Position numbers and translations under genes: made by a program. A model generated the notes under the pieces. It was not told the origin of the DNA. It saw only the letters and a program-made list of their open reading frames with translations, and did not search any database. Shown piece after piece: positions 9,562-16,948 of a DNA stretch of 54,311 bases. The stretch covers positions 1-54,311 of the forward strand of contig DLLB01000083.1 of assembly GCA_002477905.1 (NCBI GenBank). The letters are read 5' to 3'. This DNA comes from Clostridiales bacterium UBA7573 (GTDB lineage: Bacteria > Bacillota > Clostridia > Oscillospirales > CAG-272). Numbering within the stretch: the first letter of the stretch is position 1; every line of letters starts with the position of its first letter.

Positions 9562-10398
9562 TCAGTTATGTTTATCCGCGTTCCCCGCACGGATCTGCGC
9601 CGGAGATTTTCCCGTCACACGTTTCCATACGGCGGAAAAATGGGCGCGGTCCGCAAAGCCGCACTGGATTGCAATCTGCTCTGTACTAAGGGAGGTACAC
9701 AAAAGCAGTTGCTTTGCGACACGGATCCGCTCCTCCACCACCGCTTGGTGCAATGTTTTTCCCGTACAGGCAAGAAACACCCGATTCAGATAATACGGAT
9801 GGTAGCCCAGCGCGCCGGCAATTTTTTCGTTGGAAAGCCGTTCGCAGGCATGCAGACGGATATATAAGGAAGCGCGTGCGGCAAGCGACTGCTTGGTATT
9901 CGCGTCTTGCGGCGGCGCGACAAGATCACACAGTAAAGCTTTCAGAAGTGCGGAAGATCGCGCGTCGGAAACCGGATTCGGATGACTGTAAAGTCCGAGC
10001 AATTCCGTCACACGTTCTCCAAACGCCGGACCGTGCGGAAAATACAATAATTTTTGCAGTTGCGTGGGAATCTCCGTCCGACACAGACGATTGCTTTCAT
10101 ATCGATCCAGATCATCCGGCGGCATAGGTTGTCGAATATGATCGTATTCCCGCGTCAGATCAAAATTCAGCACGATCACCTGTAAATCCCCCCGAAAACA
10201 ATACGGCATCGGCGGCGGAAAGCACACCAGACTTCCTGCCGCAAGTGCGATTTCTCCACCGTGATACAGAAACCGTCCCGTCCCGCGCATCACATAAAAA
10301 ATACGGAAATCATACGCCGCACCGTAGGTTTGCCGGATAAACACTGACAACTGGAGTTCTGCGTCACGTAAGAACGGATTGAGTTCGGAAAATTCCAT
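9562..10398 (-). CDS. AraC-family transcriptional regulator
   Basis: A 278-residue activator-type regulator. The N-terminal half is a cupin-like effector domain (FRIFYVMRGTGRFLYHGGEIALAAGSLVCFPP, residues about 27-60 in two parts). The C-terminal 100 residues hold the two AraC HTH units: LSNEKIAGALGYHPYYLNRVF with TGKTLHQAVVEERI, then LSTEQIAIQCGFADRAHFSAVWKRVTGKSPAQIR. I place the start at 10398 because GGAGG (CCTCC at 10404-10408) sits 5 bases upstream; the longer open frame to 10602 would overlap the divergent gene and has low-complexity basic sequence. It is convergent with fucI and divergent from the hydrolase-like gene, sharing a promoter region that holds an inverted repeat. It is therefore a likely sugar-responsive regulator of one or both neighbours; the effector is unknown. 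Confidence 0.9.
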   Translation of the reverse strand: MEFSELNPFLRDAELQLSVFIRQTYGAAYDFRIFYVMRGTGRFLYHGGEIALAAGSLVCFPPPMPYCFRGDLQVIVLNFDLTREYDHIRQPMPPDDLDRYESNRLCRTEIPTQLQKLLYFPHGPAFGERVTELLGLYSHPNPVSDARSSALLKALLCDLVAPPQDANTKQSLAARASLYIRLHACERLSNEKIAGALGYHPYYLNRVFLACTGKTLHQAVVEERIRVAKQLLLCTSLSTEQIAIQCGFADRAHFSAVWKRVTGKSPAQIRAGNADKHN

Positions 10399-10437
10399 AT
10401 ACGCCTCCGGAAGTTTGTTTTTCAAACAGATAAGTTT

Positions 10438-10465
10438 GGATCGTTCCTTTATTTTAGCACGATCC
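10438..10465. promoter_or_regulatory. Inverted repeat, candidate operator in the AraC divergent promoter region
   Basis: GGATCGT (10438-10444) and its exact complement ACGATCC (10459-10465), centres 21 bases apart, i.e. two helical turns. It overlaps the -10 of the AraC promoter and the -35 region of the divergent promoter. Confidence 0.5.
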
Positions 10466-10476
10466 TGTGATAAAAT
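10448..10476 (+). promoter_or_regulatory. Predicted promoter of the glycoside-hydrolase-like gene
   Basis: TTTATT (10448-10453, poor -35), 17 bases, TAAAAT (10471-10476) preceded by TGA. It occupies nearly the same 30 bases as the divergent AraC promoter, so the two cannot be used at once. The weak -35 is consistent with activator dependence. Confidence 0.5.
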
Positions 10477-10479
10477 CAA
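10451..10479 (-). promoter_or_regulatory. Predicted sigma-A promoter of the AraC gene
   Basis: Minus strand TTGATT (10479-10474), 17 bases, TAAAAT (10456-10451) preceded by TGC. Confidence 0.65.
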
Positions 10480-10511
10480 TCCGAATTCCAAAGAAATTTC
10501 GGAGGTGTATG

Positions 10512-12266
10512 ATGAATCTTTCCTTTTACGCGGAAACAGAGGACGGAAATCGGTTTGTTTTTTCTTCCTCGGCTGTTTGCGACGGTGGAAAAGTCGCCAC
10601 ACGATATACGCTTTGCCAAAAAACGCTTTCTTCGCTTTCTAAGATCCGGATTTTTTCACCCGATCTTCACGCACATGCGGGGGAGGACGGCTGGTTTCTG
10701 CTTCCGCAAAACCGGAACATGAGCGGCAGTGTTCTGACCTTTTTCACTCCGCGCGCAGACTGCGCCCTGACCGTTTCCGAATCCATGATGGCACTGTTTG
10801 CCGCACGCGTCGGCGGACGGACTTATCTTGTGGAAATTGCCCGCAACTACCGCTATCTGCTGTCAGGAAGCTGTCGGAACGGACTTTATCAACTGACGCT
10901 TTCCGTTGATCTTACCGATCAGCCGGTCAAAGACGACTTTGTACTGACTTTATTTGATCTTGCCGACGCGGATGAAAACGGAGTTGCAAAAGCGGAACGG
11001 GATTTGCGGCTTGCCCGCAAAGAAATTGCGCCGCTTGCCGAAAAATGCGCAGAGCGAAAAATTTTAGACTACAACTGTCAACACCCGCTCATCCGCATCC
11101 GGATGGGTTGGAAACCCGCGCCGCCGGAAATTCTGCATCAGACGCCGGAAAACGAACCGCCCATGCATGTCGCCTGCACATTCGCACAGGTACGGAAGAT
11201 CGCTGACGCCTTGAAAGCGGCAGGGGTGAACGGCGCAGAGATCTCGCTGGTCGGATGGAACCAGAAGGGACACGACGGAAGATGGCCACAGATCTTTCCG
11301 GTGGAAGAAGCACTGGGCGGAGAAACAGAGCTGTGCAAAACGATTGCCCATGTCCGGTCGCTCGGATATACCATCACCTGCCACACAAATTGCCTTGACC
11401 ATTATGAAATTGCGGAAAACTTTGATCCGGATGCGCTCGTGCGCAAAAAAGACGGCTCCCTTTTGCAGAATGGAAAATGGAGTGGCGGCGCGGCTTACCG
11501 CGCCTGCCCGAAGATGCAAATCACGCAGGCAAAACGGGATCTGCCGCATGTCGCGACACTCGGATTCCAAGGCCTACATTATATCGACGTCTTGTCCACC
11601 ATTTTACCGGATGTCTGTTTTGCGCAAGCGCATCCCTGCACGTTGCGGGAAGCAATTGCTTCCATGCGCACCATCATGCAGTTATCTCATACGCTGTTCG
11701 GCGGCTTTTCCTCGGAGGGCGGCATGGATTTTTCGCTTTCCGAACTGGATTTTTCCCTGTACCAGACGTTCGCCGCCTATCAGACGCCGCCTTGCGGTTT
11801 TGCGGATCGGTATTTCCCTTTGTGGGAATTGACCTATCACGGGATTGTGCTGTACAATCCCAGCAGTACCACGGTCAACTATGGATTGAAAACGCCGGAT
11901 GACGCGGTGACCGTCGCGCTTTACGGCGGCAGACCGACGTTTTATTACTATTCCCGATTCTGCACAGGGCAGAATGCCCGAAACTGGATGGGGGAAACGG
12001 ATCTCACCTGCGACACGCCGGAAGAACTGGCAAACGGCGTTGCCGCCATCAAACGCGCGCAGGACGCATATGAACCATTCGCCCGATTGCAAAAGGTTTA
12101 TATGCATTCCTATCGCGTTCTCGCAAACGGTCTGCGGGAAATCTGCTATGAGAACCATGCGCGGGTACTCGGCAACTATACCGATCTGCCGCTTGCCGAC
12201 GACAAAACCGACACGATAGTAGACGCACACAGTTATCGGTTGCTTGGGGAGGGAACTGTCCAATGA
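10512..12266 (+). CDS. Glycoside-hydrolase-like protein, resembles the DUF5696 family
   Basis: A 584-residue protein without signal peptide or membrane segment, so probably cytoplasmic. The N-terminal 180 residues are beta-rich. The C-terminal 370 look like a TIM-barrel hydrolase: RIRMGWKP, then GVNGAEISLVGWNQKGHDGR, then GGETELCKTIAHVRSLGYTI, HTNCLDHYE, LHYIDVLS, and GGFSSEGGMDFSL with several acidic residues. This layout resembles DUF5696 proteins, thought to be related to GH101-type glycosidases; that match is from memory and moderate. Catalytic residues cannot be assigned safely. GGAGGT at 10501-10506 serves the ATG at 10509 or 10512; 10512 has the better spacing. The stop overlaps the start of the permease gene by 4 bases. 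With fucI and AraC nearby, intracellular cleavage of an imported glycoside is a reasonable inference. Confidence 0.6.
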   Translation: MNLSFYAETEDGNRFVFSSSAVCDGGKVATRYTLCQKTLSSLSKIRIFSPDLHAHAGEDGWFLLPQNRNMSGSVLTFFTPRADCALTVSESMMALFAARVGGRTYLVEIARNYRYLLSGSCRNGLYQLTLSVDLTDQPVKDDFVLTLFDLADADENGVAKAERDLRLARKEIAPLAEKCAERKILDYNCQHPLIRIRMGWKPAPPEILHQTPENEPPMHVACTFAQVRKIADALKAAGVNGAEISLVGWNQKGHDGRWPQIFPVEEALGGETELCKTIAHVRSLGYTITCHTNCLDHYEIAENFDPDALVRKKDGSLLQNGKWSGGAAYRACPKMQITQAKRDLPHVATLGFQGLHYIDVLSTILPDVCFAQAHPCTLREAIASMRTIMQLSHTLFGGFSSEGGMDFSLSELDFSLYQTFAAYQTPPCGFADRYFPLWELTYHGIVLYNPSSTTVNYGLKTPDDAVTVALYGGRPTFYYYSRFCTGQNARNWMGETDLTCDTPEELANGVAAIKRAQDAYEPFARLQKVYMHSYRVLANGLREICYENHARVLGNYTDLPLADDKTDTIVDAHSYRLLGEGTVQ

Positions 12267-13180
12267 TCCCCGTTCTTCTATGTATGCTTTCCGTTGCGTT
12301 CGGCACACTGAAAAACACTGTATCCAAACAACTCAGCTCCTACAGCGCTTTGCCGGAGCACATTTCTTACATCAATCTGTTCAGCATGGCTTTTGCCGCC
12401 GTGGGACTTGGCATTTACGCCGCGGCAACCGGCAATTTTGCATACGCGACCGGCTACACGCTCCGATTTGCGCTCCTTTATGCACTGTTGTCCCTGCTCT
12501 CGCAGATTTTATTGCTTCTCGCCATGGGATGCGGTAGCGTGGCATTTTCCTCATTGGTTTTCTCCTGCGGATTCATTCCGTCTACCATGCTCGGAATGTG
12601 GTATTACAGCGAACCGGTGCGGGCGGGACAACTGATCGGCATTGTCATACTGGTATTCGCCATGTATCTTTGCCTTGCACCGAAACGTGGGGAACAGGCA
12701 TCCTGCCCGCCCAAATGGTTCGCATTTGCATTCGGTGCCTTTCTTTGCAGCGGACTGGTTGGATTTTTACAGAAATATCACCAGAACGGTGCGGATAAAG
12801 CCGCGCTTCCCGCCATGCTGACGTTTGTATTCTGTATCAATGTGGTCTGCTCTGCCGGACTGTTCTTCATTCTGCATATCCATCTGCAAAAGAAACGGAT
12901 GCAAAGCACTCCACCCAAAGCATCTTATTCTGTTCCGCATCACAAGCGGTTCTATCTGCTCTGTATCCTGCTCGGCGGTATATTTGCCGTGCAGAATCTG
13001 AACAACACCTATCTTTCCGGCATTTTACCCAGCGCCATCTTCTTCCCTATCTTAAACGGCAGTATTATTCTCTGCACCGCGCTTTGCGCTCGATTTTTAT
13101 TCGGAGAACGGATGCGTCGTCGGCAATGGATCGGGTTCCTCATCGGCATTGCCGCGATGATTGCCGTCGGAATTTTTTAG
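12263..13180 (+). CDS. EamA/DMT-superfamily membrane permease
   Basis: A 305-residue integral membrane protein with about ten hydrophobic segments in two halves (1-145 and 155-305), joined by a short polar linker, as in the drug/metabolite transporter superfamily. The second half has the typical ending GERMRRRQWIGFLIGIAAMIAVGIF. Its start overlaps the stop of the hydrolase-like gene (ATGA at 12263-12266), so the two are co-translated, which suggests the permease moves a substrate or product of that enzyme. DMT proteins export or import many small molecules, so the substrate is open. A strong terminator follows at 13213. Confidence 0.8.
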   Translation: MIPVLLCMLSVAFGTLKNTVSKQLSSYSALPEHISYINLFSMAFAAVGLGIYAAATGNFAYATGYTLRFALLYALLSLLSQILLLLAMGCGSVAFSSLVFSCGFIPSTMLGMWYYSEPVRAGQLIGIVILVFAMYLCLAPKRGEQASCPPKWFAFAFGAFLCSGLVGFLQKYHQNGADKAALPAMLTFVFCINVVCSAGLFFILHIHLQKKRMQSTPPKASYSVPHHKRFYLLCILLGGIFAVQNLNNTYLSGILPSAIFFPILNGSIILCTALCARFLFGERMRRRQWIGFLIGIAAMIAVGIF

Positions 13181-13212
13181 CAGAAGCTCCGACCGAAAAG
13201 AGCAGAAAACCG

Positions 13213-13256
13213 CAAAAGCACGCGCTTTCCCAAGAGAAGGGAAGCGCGTGCTTTTG
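13213..13256. terminator. Terminator after the permease gene
   Basis: Hairpin with an 18/19-base stem (CAAAAGCACGCGCTTTCCC against GGGAAGCGCGTGCTTTTG, one bulged A) and a 7-base loop, followed by a T-rich run. It lies between convergent genes and may also stop the minus-strand acyltransferase operon. Confidence 0.8.
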
Positions 13257-13364
13257 CTTTCTTTGTTCCTTTATACCTGTATCCACCGATCACACGAAAT
13301 TTTAGAGTATCGGCACGATCGATTTTCGGTTCTGAGTCCGACTTCTGAAAAAATCCCTGCTTTG

Positions 13365-14150
13365 TTATGCTTCTTCGTAAGTCTCGCAGTATTGTGCCCG
13401 CCAAGCGGCTTCCGCCGCATCGCGCAACTTCTGCGCGGCGTCCCGCCGCGTAAGCGATGAATCCGGATACAAAGGCGGCAAAATATGCAACGTTGCATCC
13501 GGTGCGGGATCGCCCGCTTCATCGGTACGTCCGGTATCCGCAAAGGTAAGGAACATCGGCAACACCGGCACACCGTGCTTTGCCGCATAATGAAACGCGC
13601 CGATCTTGCAGGGGCGCGGCTTTTTGTAATATTGCCACTCGGACGCTTCCGGAAAGAACAGAACAAATCCGCGCTTACGGTGCAGGATCTTGTCGATGGC
13701 ACGTTCCAGATTCCGTCTTGCGGCATGATCGGAGGAAAACGGCAACAGTCCGTTATAACGCATCAGAAATCCCAGCCGATCCTTGCGATTGTTGAATTCC
13801 GCCGCTGTAATGTACAGATCCCTAAAACCAAATACACTCCGGACAGCGACGCAATCAAACCGATGCACATGGTTGCAGACGACCACCGCATTCTGTACCC
13901 CGGCAAGATGTTCCCGCCCCTCCACCTGTAACTGAAATAAATTCCGCAGAATCTTTTTCTCTTGCGGAACGGAAATAAAGTGCGCCAGCTTGGCTTTCAG
14001 CTTGGTGGACAGACGCTCTTGCAAATAATCATAAGAACCGTCTACCGGAAGTGCCAAGTCCAGTTCCGGCGGATCGGTGTGCGCGTCAAAAGTTCCTTTC
14101 GCTTCACACTCCGCAATCGCTTGTTCCATTTGTCTGCGACGTTCCGTCAT
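13365..14150 (-). CDS. PlsC-like 1-acylglycerol-phosphate acyltransferase family protein
   Basis: A 261-residue soluble or peripheral protein of the PlsC/LPLAT fold. Motif I is NHVHRFD (canonical NHxxxxD) and motif III is FPEASEW (canonical FPEGTRS-like), with the intervening YITAAEFNNRKDRLGFLMRYNGLLPF region. These enzymes move an acyl chain from acyl-ACP, acyl-CoA or acyl phosphate to a lipid hydroxyl. I chose the ATG at 14150 (AGAGG eight bases upstream); it lies inside the end of the upstream gene, overlapping it by 47 bases, which points to tight coupling. It is the last gene of a three-gene unit with a glycosyltransferase and a CrtO-like protein, so the acceptor could be a glycolipid rather than ordinary lysophosphatidate. 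No other plsC is visible for comparison. Confidence 0.85.
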   Translation of the reverse strand: MTERRRQMEQAIAECEAKGTFDAHTDPPELDLALPVDGSYDYLQERLSTKLKAKLAHFISVPQEKKILRNLFQLQVEGREHLAGVQNAVVVCNHVHRFDCVAVRSVFGFRDLYITAAEFNNRKDRLGFLMRYNGLLPFSSDHAARRNLERAIDKILHRKRGFVLFFPEASEWQYYKKPRPCKIGAFHYAAKHGVPVLPMFLTFADTGRTDEAGDPAPDATLHILPPLYPDSSLTRRDAAQKLRDAAEAAWRAQYCETYEEA

Positions 14151-14754
14151 AGGTTTCCTCTCTTTCTTCCCGCTGTTTTCTCGCATAACAACGCAACAGC
14201 ATCGGGCGATTATATCGTTGAATCAGGATCGGCGGGATCTGAAACAGCACATTCACCACGCAAATGGGAATGGTGCAGTACAGCATCTGCGCGCCGCACA
14301 AAAGCGGGACGGGGAGCGTTCCCAAAATGCTGAGGGCATGCATCCATTCCGCATAGACCGTTTCTTTGGCAAAACGGTATAAATAAGCCGGATCGGAAGA
14401 ATGCAGATGATCCTTTTTAAAATGCACCAGCTGCCCCATCTCCGGAATATATCCTTGCCAGCGACGGATCTTCAACCGCCGGTATCCCCGGGTTTCTCTA
14501 TGCGGCACCCGGTAACACGGCTTTTGCGGATCCAACCAACGGGCAGGAAAGCCATAGCGCACGACAAGCGACCAAAATGCGTCTACGCAAAACAGCACCG
14601 CGACCGTGCCATAGGCAACCGCCCATCCGTACCAAACGGGAAACGTCCCCGTTCGCTTGGCGATCACGGTATTGATTACGCCGTAGCAGAGGGGGACCAG
14701 CGCCATCACGGCAAGATACAGCCGCAGATCCCGCCGGATCTTCAAACCACGCAT
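14104..14754 (-). CDS. CrtO-like membrane protein (glycosyl-diaponeurosporenoate acyltransferase family)
   Basis: A 216-residue protein with two hydrophobic segments near the N-terminus (LYLAVMALVPLCYGVINTVI; WAVAYGTVAVLFCVDAFW) and one or two more near the C-terminus. Between them are basic motifs (RRLKIRRWQGYIPE) and an AEWMHALSILGTLP stretch, and it ends with QIPPILIQRYNRPMLLR. This pattern matches the family named after staphylococcal CrtO, which acylates a glycosylated carotenoid; the family is widespread in Clostridia that make no staphyloxanthin, where its role is unknown. The real start is the ATG at 14754 with AGGAGG upstream, inside the end of the glycosyltransferase gene; the frame stays open to 15204, but that part is a shadow of that gene. 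Function as an acyltransferase is inferred. Confidence 0.7.
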   Translation of the reverse strand: MRGLKIRRDLRLYLAVMALVPLCYGVINTVIAKRTGTFPVWYGWAVAYGTVAVLFCVDAFWSLVVRYGFPARWLDPQKPCYRVPHRETRGYRRLKIRRWQGYIPEMGQLVHFKKDHLHSSDPAYLYRFAKETVYAEWMHALSILGTLPVPLLCGAQMLYCTIPICVVNVLFQIPPILIQRYNRPMLLRCYARKQREEREETYDGTSQTNGTSDCGV

Positions 14755-16019
14755 ACGCCCTCCTGTGCGAAAGCCGCGCTCTGCCGAGAAGCGGCATATC
14801 CCGCTTGCGTCCGTGCCGCCCGATGCCTGCGGTAGAAAGCATTGACATACCGTGCCTCCGGCGTAGAAGACGTGCGCAGTTGTTCCATTCTGCGCGTCAG
14901 CGCATAAAGATCGGACAACGGTTCTTTTGCGGCATACGCAAAATTCTTCAAAAACAGCAGATAAAACAGTTCGCTGTGCCGCAGTGCAGTTCCTTTGGCC
15001 GCATGATAACAGGCAAGGCACTGTGCCGCGTAATCCGCCCCCGCGTGCTTCCATTGCGCCACCGGATAGCGGCGGAAACGCAATCCGTATTTCTCGAAAA
15101 TACGATAACTGTGCAGAAACTCTTTTTCTGCAAACACATTTCCCATTTCTTCCGCGAGTACCGCAAGCGGCACCTGTAAAAACGCGTAAGCAGAAAATTC
15201 CCAAATCATAAAATCAAACACCCGCGCGTACAGCAGTACCTCCGGATCTTTCAGCGCCGAAAGTCCTGTCTGTCTGCCATTTGCAAGAATTTTTCTGCGA
15301 TACGGAAGCAGATCTTTTCCGCGATACCAGATACTGGACTTCTCTTTCGCGAAATTTGCGTCGCTTGCCAACTTCTGCATGCAGGACATTCCATTCTCCG
15401 CCGCCGCACAGTGATAGTGATGCAGTGCCTGCGAAACGGTCACCACCCGTGTAAGATGCGGCAAAGTGGCAAGATTGAACAGCTCGTCTTCCGCAAAATG
15501 CACAGATTCCTCAAAGCGCACCTTTTGTAGGACGTCGGCACGGAACAATTTATTCCAAGTCATTAAAAAGCCGAATGTCTCCTGCGTATAGTGCGTCAGA
15601 TCCTCTGTTTTTCGCAGATCATACACCCGATCCCCAAGGTCGGATAAAAACATCGGATTCCCGAAATAATTGCATGCTGCCGCATCTGCATGTTCCTTTT
15701 GAAGCGCAGTCAGCAAAGTTTGCGTCATTTGCGGCAAAATCTCGTCGTCGGCGTCCAAAAATTGCAGATAATCACCATGCGCTTCCCGCATGGCGCGATT
15801 GCGTGCGGCAGACACCCCCGCATTTTGCTGGCAGATCAGCTTCACGCGCGCATCTTTTTGCATATAATCCCGCACCACACCCGCACTGCCGTCCGTCGAG
15901 CCGTCATCCACTACAATCACTTCTAAACAGGGATACGTCTGGGCAAGCACGCTGTCCAAGCACCGCGCCAACGTCGGCGCATTGTTATAGCAGGGAATCA
16001 AAACGGAAACCAATTCCAT
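14742..16019 (-). CDS. Family 2 glycosyltransferase
   Basis: A 425-residue GT-A fold transferase. The first 110 residues are a clear GT2 domain: VSVLIPCYNNAPTLARCLDS, VIVVDDGSTDGS, NAGVSAARNRAMREAHGDY, and the metal-binding DADD of LQFLDADDE near residue 93. The remaining 300 residues, with many aromatic and cysteine residues and a WNKLFRADVLQKVRFEE segment plus an EDELFN acidic motif near 200, resemble the accessory part of polysaccharide and lipid glycosyltransferases. No membrane segment is obvious. It is the first gene of the unit with the CrtO-like and PlsC-like genes, transcribed from a promoter at 16104-16131. The donor and acceptor cannot be read; a glycolipid product is inferred from the neighbours. 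Confidence 0.9.
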   Translation of the reverse strand: MELVSVLIPCYNNAPTLARCLDSVLAQTYPCLEVIVVDDGSTDGSAGVVRDYMQKDARVKLICQQNAGVSAARNRAMREAHGDYLQFLDADDEILPQMTQTLLTALQKEHADAAACNYFGNPMFLSDLGDRVYDLRKTEDLTHYTQETFGFLMTWNKLFRADVLQKVRFEESVHFAEDELFNLATLPHLTRVVTVSQALHHYHCAAAENGMSCMQKLASDANFAKEKSSIWYRGKDLLPYRRKILANGRQTGLSALKDPEVLLYARVFDFMIWEFSAYAFLQVPLAVLAEEMGNVFAEKEFLHSYRIFEKYGLRFRRYPVAQWKHAGADYAAQCLACYHAAKGTALRHSELFYLLFLKNFAYAAKEPLSDLYALTRRMEQLRTSSTPEARYVNAFYRRHRAARTQAGYAASRQSAAFAQEGVCVV

Positions 16020-16079
16020 TTTGCAATCCTCTCTTTCTTGTTATTTTAGGATTTGGCTCCCTGCCGCAAGGCTTCGGAT

Positions 16080-16102
16080 TCGGCAGACGAACCGTCTGCC
16101 GA
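16080..16102. promoter_or_regulatory. 10-base perfect palindrome at the start of the glycosyltransferase transcript
   Basis: TCGGCAGACG, a 3-base gap (AAC), then CGTCTGCCGA. It lies 1 base beyond the -10 of the minus-strand promoter, so it covers the expected transcription start. It could be a repressor operator or a 5'-end stem that stabilises the mRNA. Confidence 0.55.
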
Positions 16103-16103
16103 T

Positions 16104-16131
16104 AGTATACCACAACTTCACAAAAAGTAAA
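16104..16131 (-). promoter_or_regulatory. Predicted promoter of the glycosyltransferase operon
   Basis: Minus strand TTTACT (16131-16126), 16 bases, TATACT (16109-16104) preceded by TGG. Confidence 0.65.
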
Positions 16132-16236
16132 GGAAAGAGAATAAGAGACGCATATACACCTTTTTCTCAGGGCTCTACCAAAGGTGGAGTTGAATTCTAC
16201 GGATTGTAGAATCTGAGATTTTTCTGAAAATTCTGC

Positions 16237-16265
16237 TTGCAAAAACCGTTTTTTCGGTGTATACT
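16237..16265 (+). promoter_or_regulatory. Predicted sigma-A promoter of the first HTH-membrane gene
   Basis: TTGCAA (16237-16242), 17 bases, TATACT (16260-16265). The -10 ends only 6 bases before the ATG at 16272, so the mRNA would start at or next to the start codon. ACCG-N6-CGGT (16245-16258) lies in the spacer and could be an operator. Confidence 0.7.
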
Positions 16266-16271
16266 GTTCTT

Positions 16272-16856
16272 ATGAACAACTTGAAGCCAATTATTGCCAC
16301 CAATCTTGTCACGCTCCGAAAAAGCAAAGGTCTGACACAAGCGGAGCTTGCCGAGCGATTCAACTACTCCGATAAAGCGATTTCCCGTTGGGAGCGCGGT
16401 GACACGCTTCCGGAAATTGACGTGTTGGCGGAGCTTTGCACTTTCTACGGCATCACCTTGGACGATCTTGTGCATGAAGGAGGCACTGTTTCGCCAAAGG
16501 AACCGGAAAAAGACAGTCTGCTTGCCAGCAAAATCATTCTCTGCGCACTCATTCTGTCCATTGTCTGGATGATCGCAACCTGTCTGTTTGTCTACAACAA
16601 TCTGTTCAATCAGGTCATTCTGTGGCAGATTTTTGTCTACGCCGTGCCGGTTTCTTTTTTATCGCTTTTGCTTTTGGCGCGGCGGTTCGGTTTGCAACGT
16701 TATGCCATGATCTTTTTCAGCGGATTCATCTGGACCTTGCTTGCCTCCGTTTATATTTATTTTCTCCATTATAATATTTGGTTGATTTTTTTAATCGGCA
16801 TTCCCTGTCAGATCACCATTTTCATGTGGTTTCGTCTGCGCGCCATGCACCGATAA
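16272..16856 (+). CDS. XRE-family HTH protein with C-terminal membrane domain (copy 1)
   Basis: A 194-residue protein: an N-terminal Cro/C1 HTH (residues about 8-62, LVTLRKSKGLTQAELAERFNYSDKAISRWERGDTLP in two parts), a short polar linker, then four hydrophobic segments (about 88-190) ending in FLIGIPCQITIF. The N-terminus would bind DNA at the inner membrane face. It is paralogous to the gene at 19693. No Shine-Dalgarno sequence precedes the ATG, and the promoter -10 ends 6 bases before it, so the transcript looks leaderless; an in-frame GTG at 16257 would overlap the -10 and is unlikely. It is followed 92 bases later by feoB, with which it may share a transcript. Targets and signal are unknown. 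Confidence 0.82.
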   Translation: MNNLKPIIATNLVTLRKSKGLTQAELAERFNYSDKAISRWERGDTLPEIDVLAELCTFYGITLDDLVHEGGTVSPKEPEKDSLLASKIILCALILSIVWMIATCLFVYNNLFNQVILWQIFVYAVPVSFLSLLLLARRFGLQRYAMIFFSGFIWTLLASVYIYFLHYNIWLIFLIGIPCQITIFMWFRLRAMHR

Positions 16857-16948
16857 ACAGTTGCATCCTGCACTTCCGTATTTTCCTGCCCCAAGCCGTG
16901 CTTTTCTCTGCCATACACGCATAAAATGAGAAAAAGGCGGTGAAAGCC

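Noticed and set aside
14755..15204. N-terminal extension of the CrtO-like gene.
   Set aside because: The extra 150 codons lie inside the glycosyltransferase gene in another frame; the ATG at 14754 has a good ribosome binding site and begins the family-like sequence.
16857..16948. Possible promoter for feoB (TAAAAT near 16923).
   Set aside because: No acceptable -35 at 16-18 bases and no extended -10; feoB may be co-transcribed with the HTH gene.
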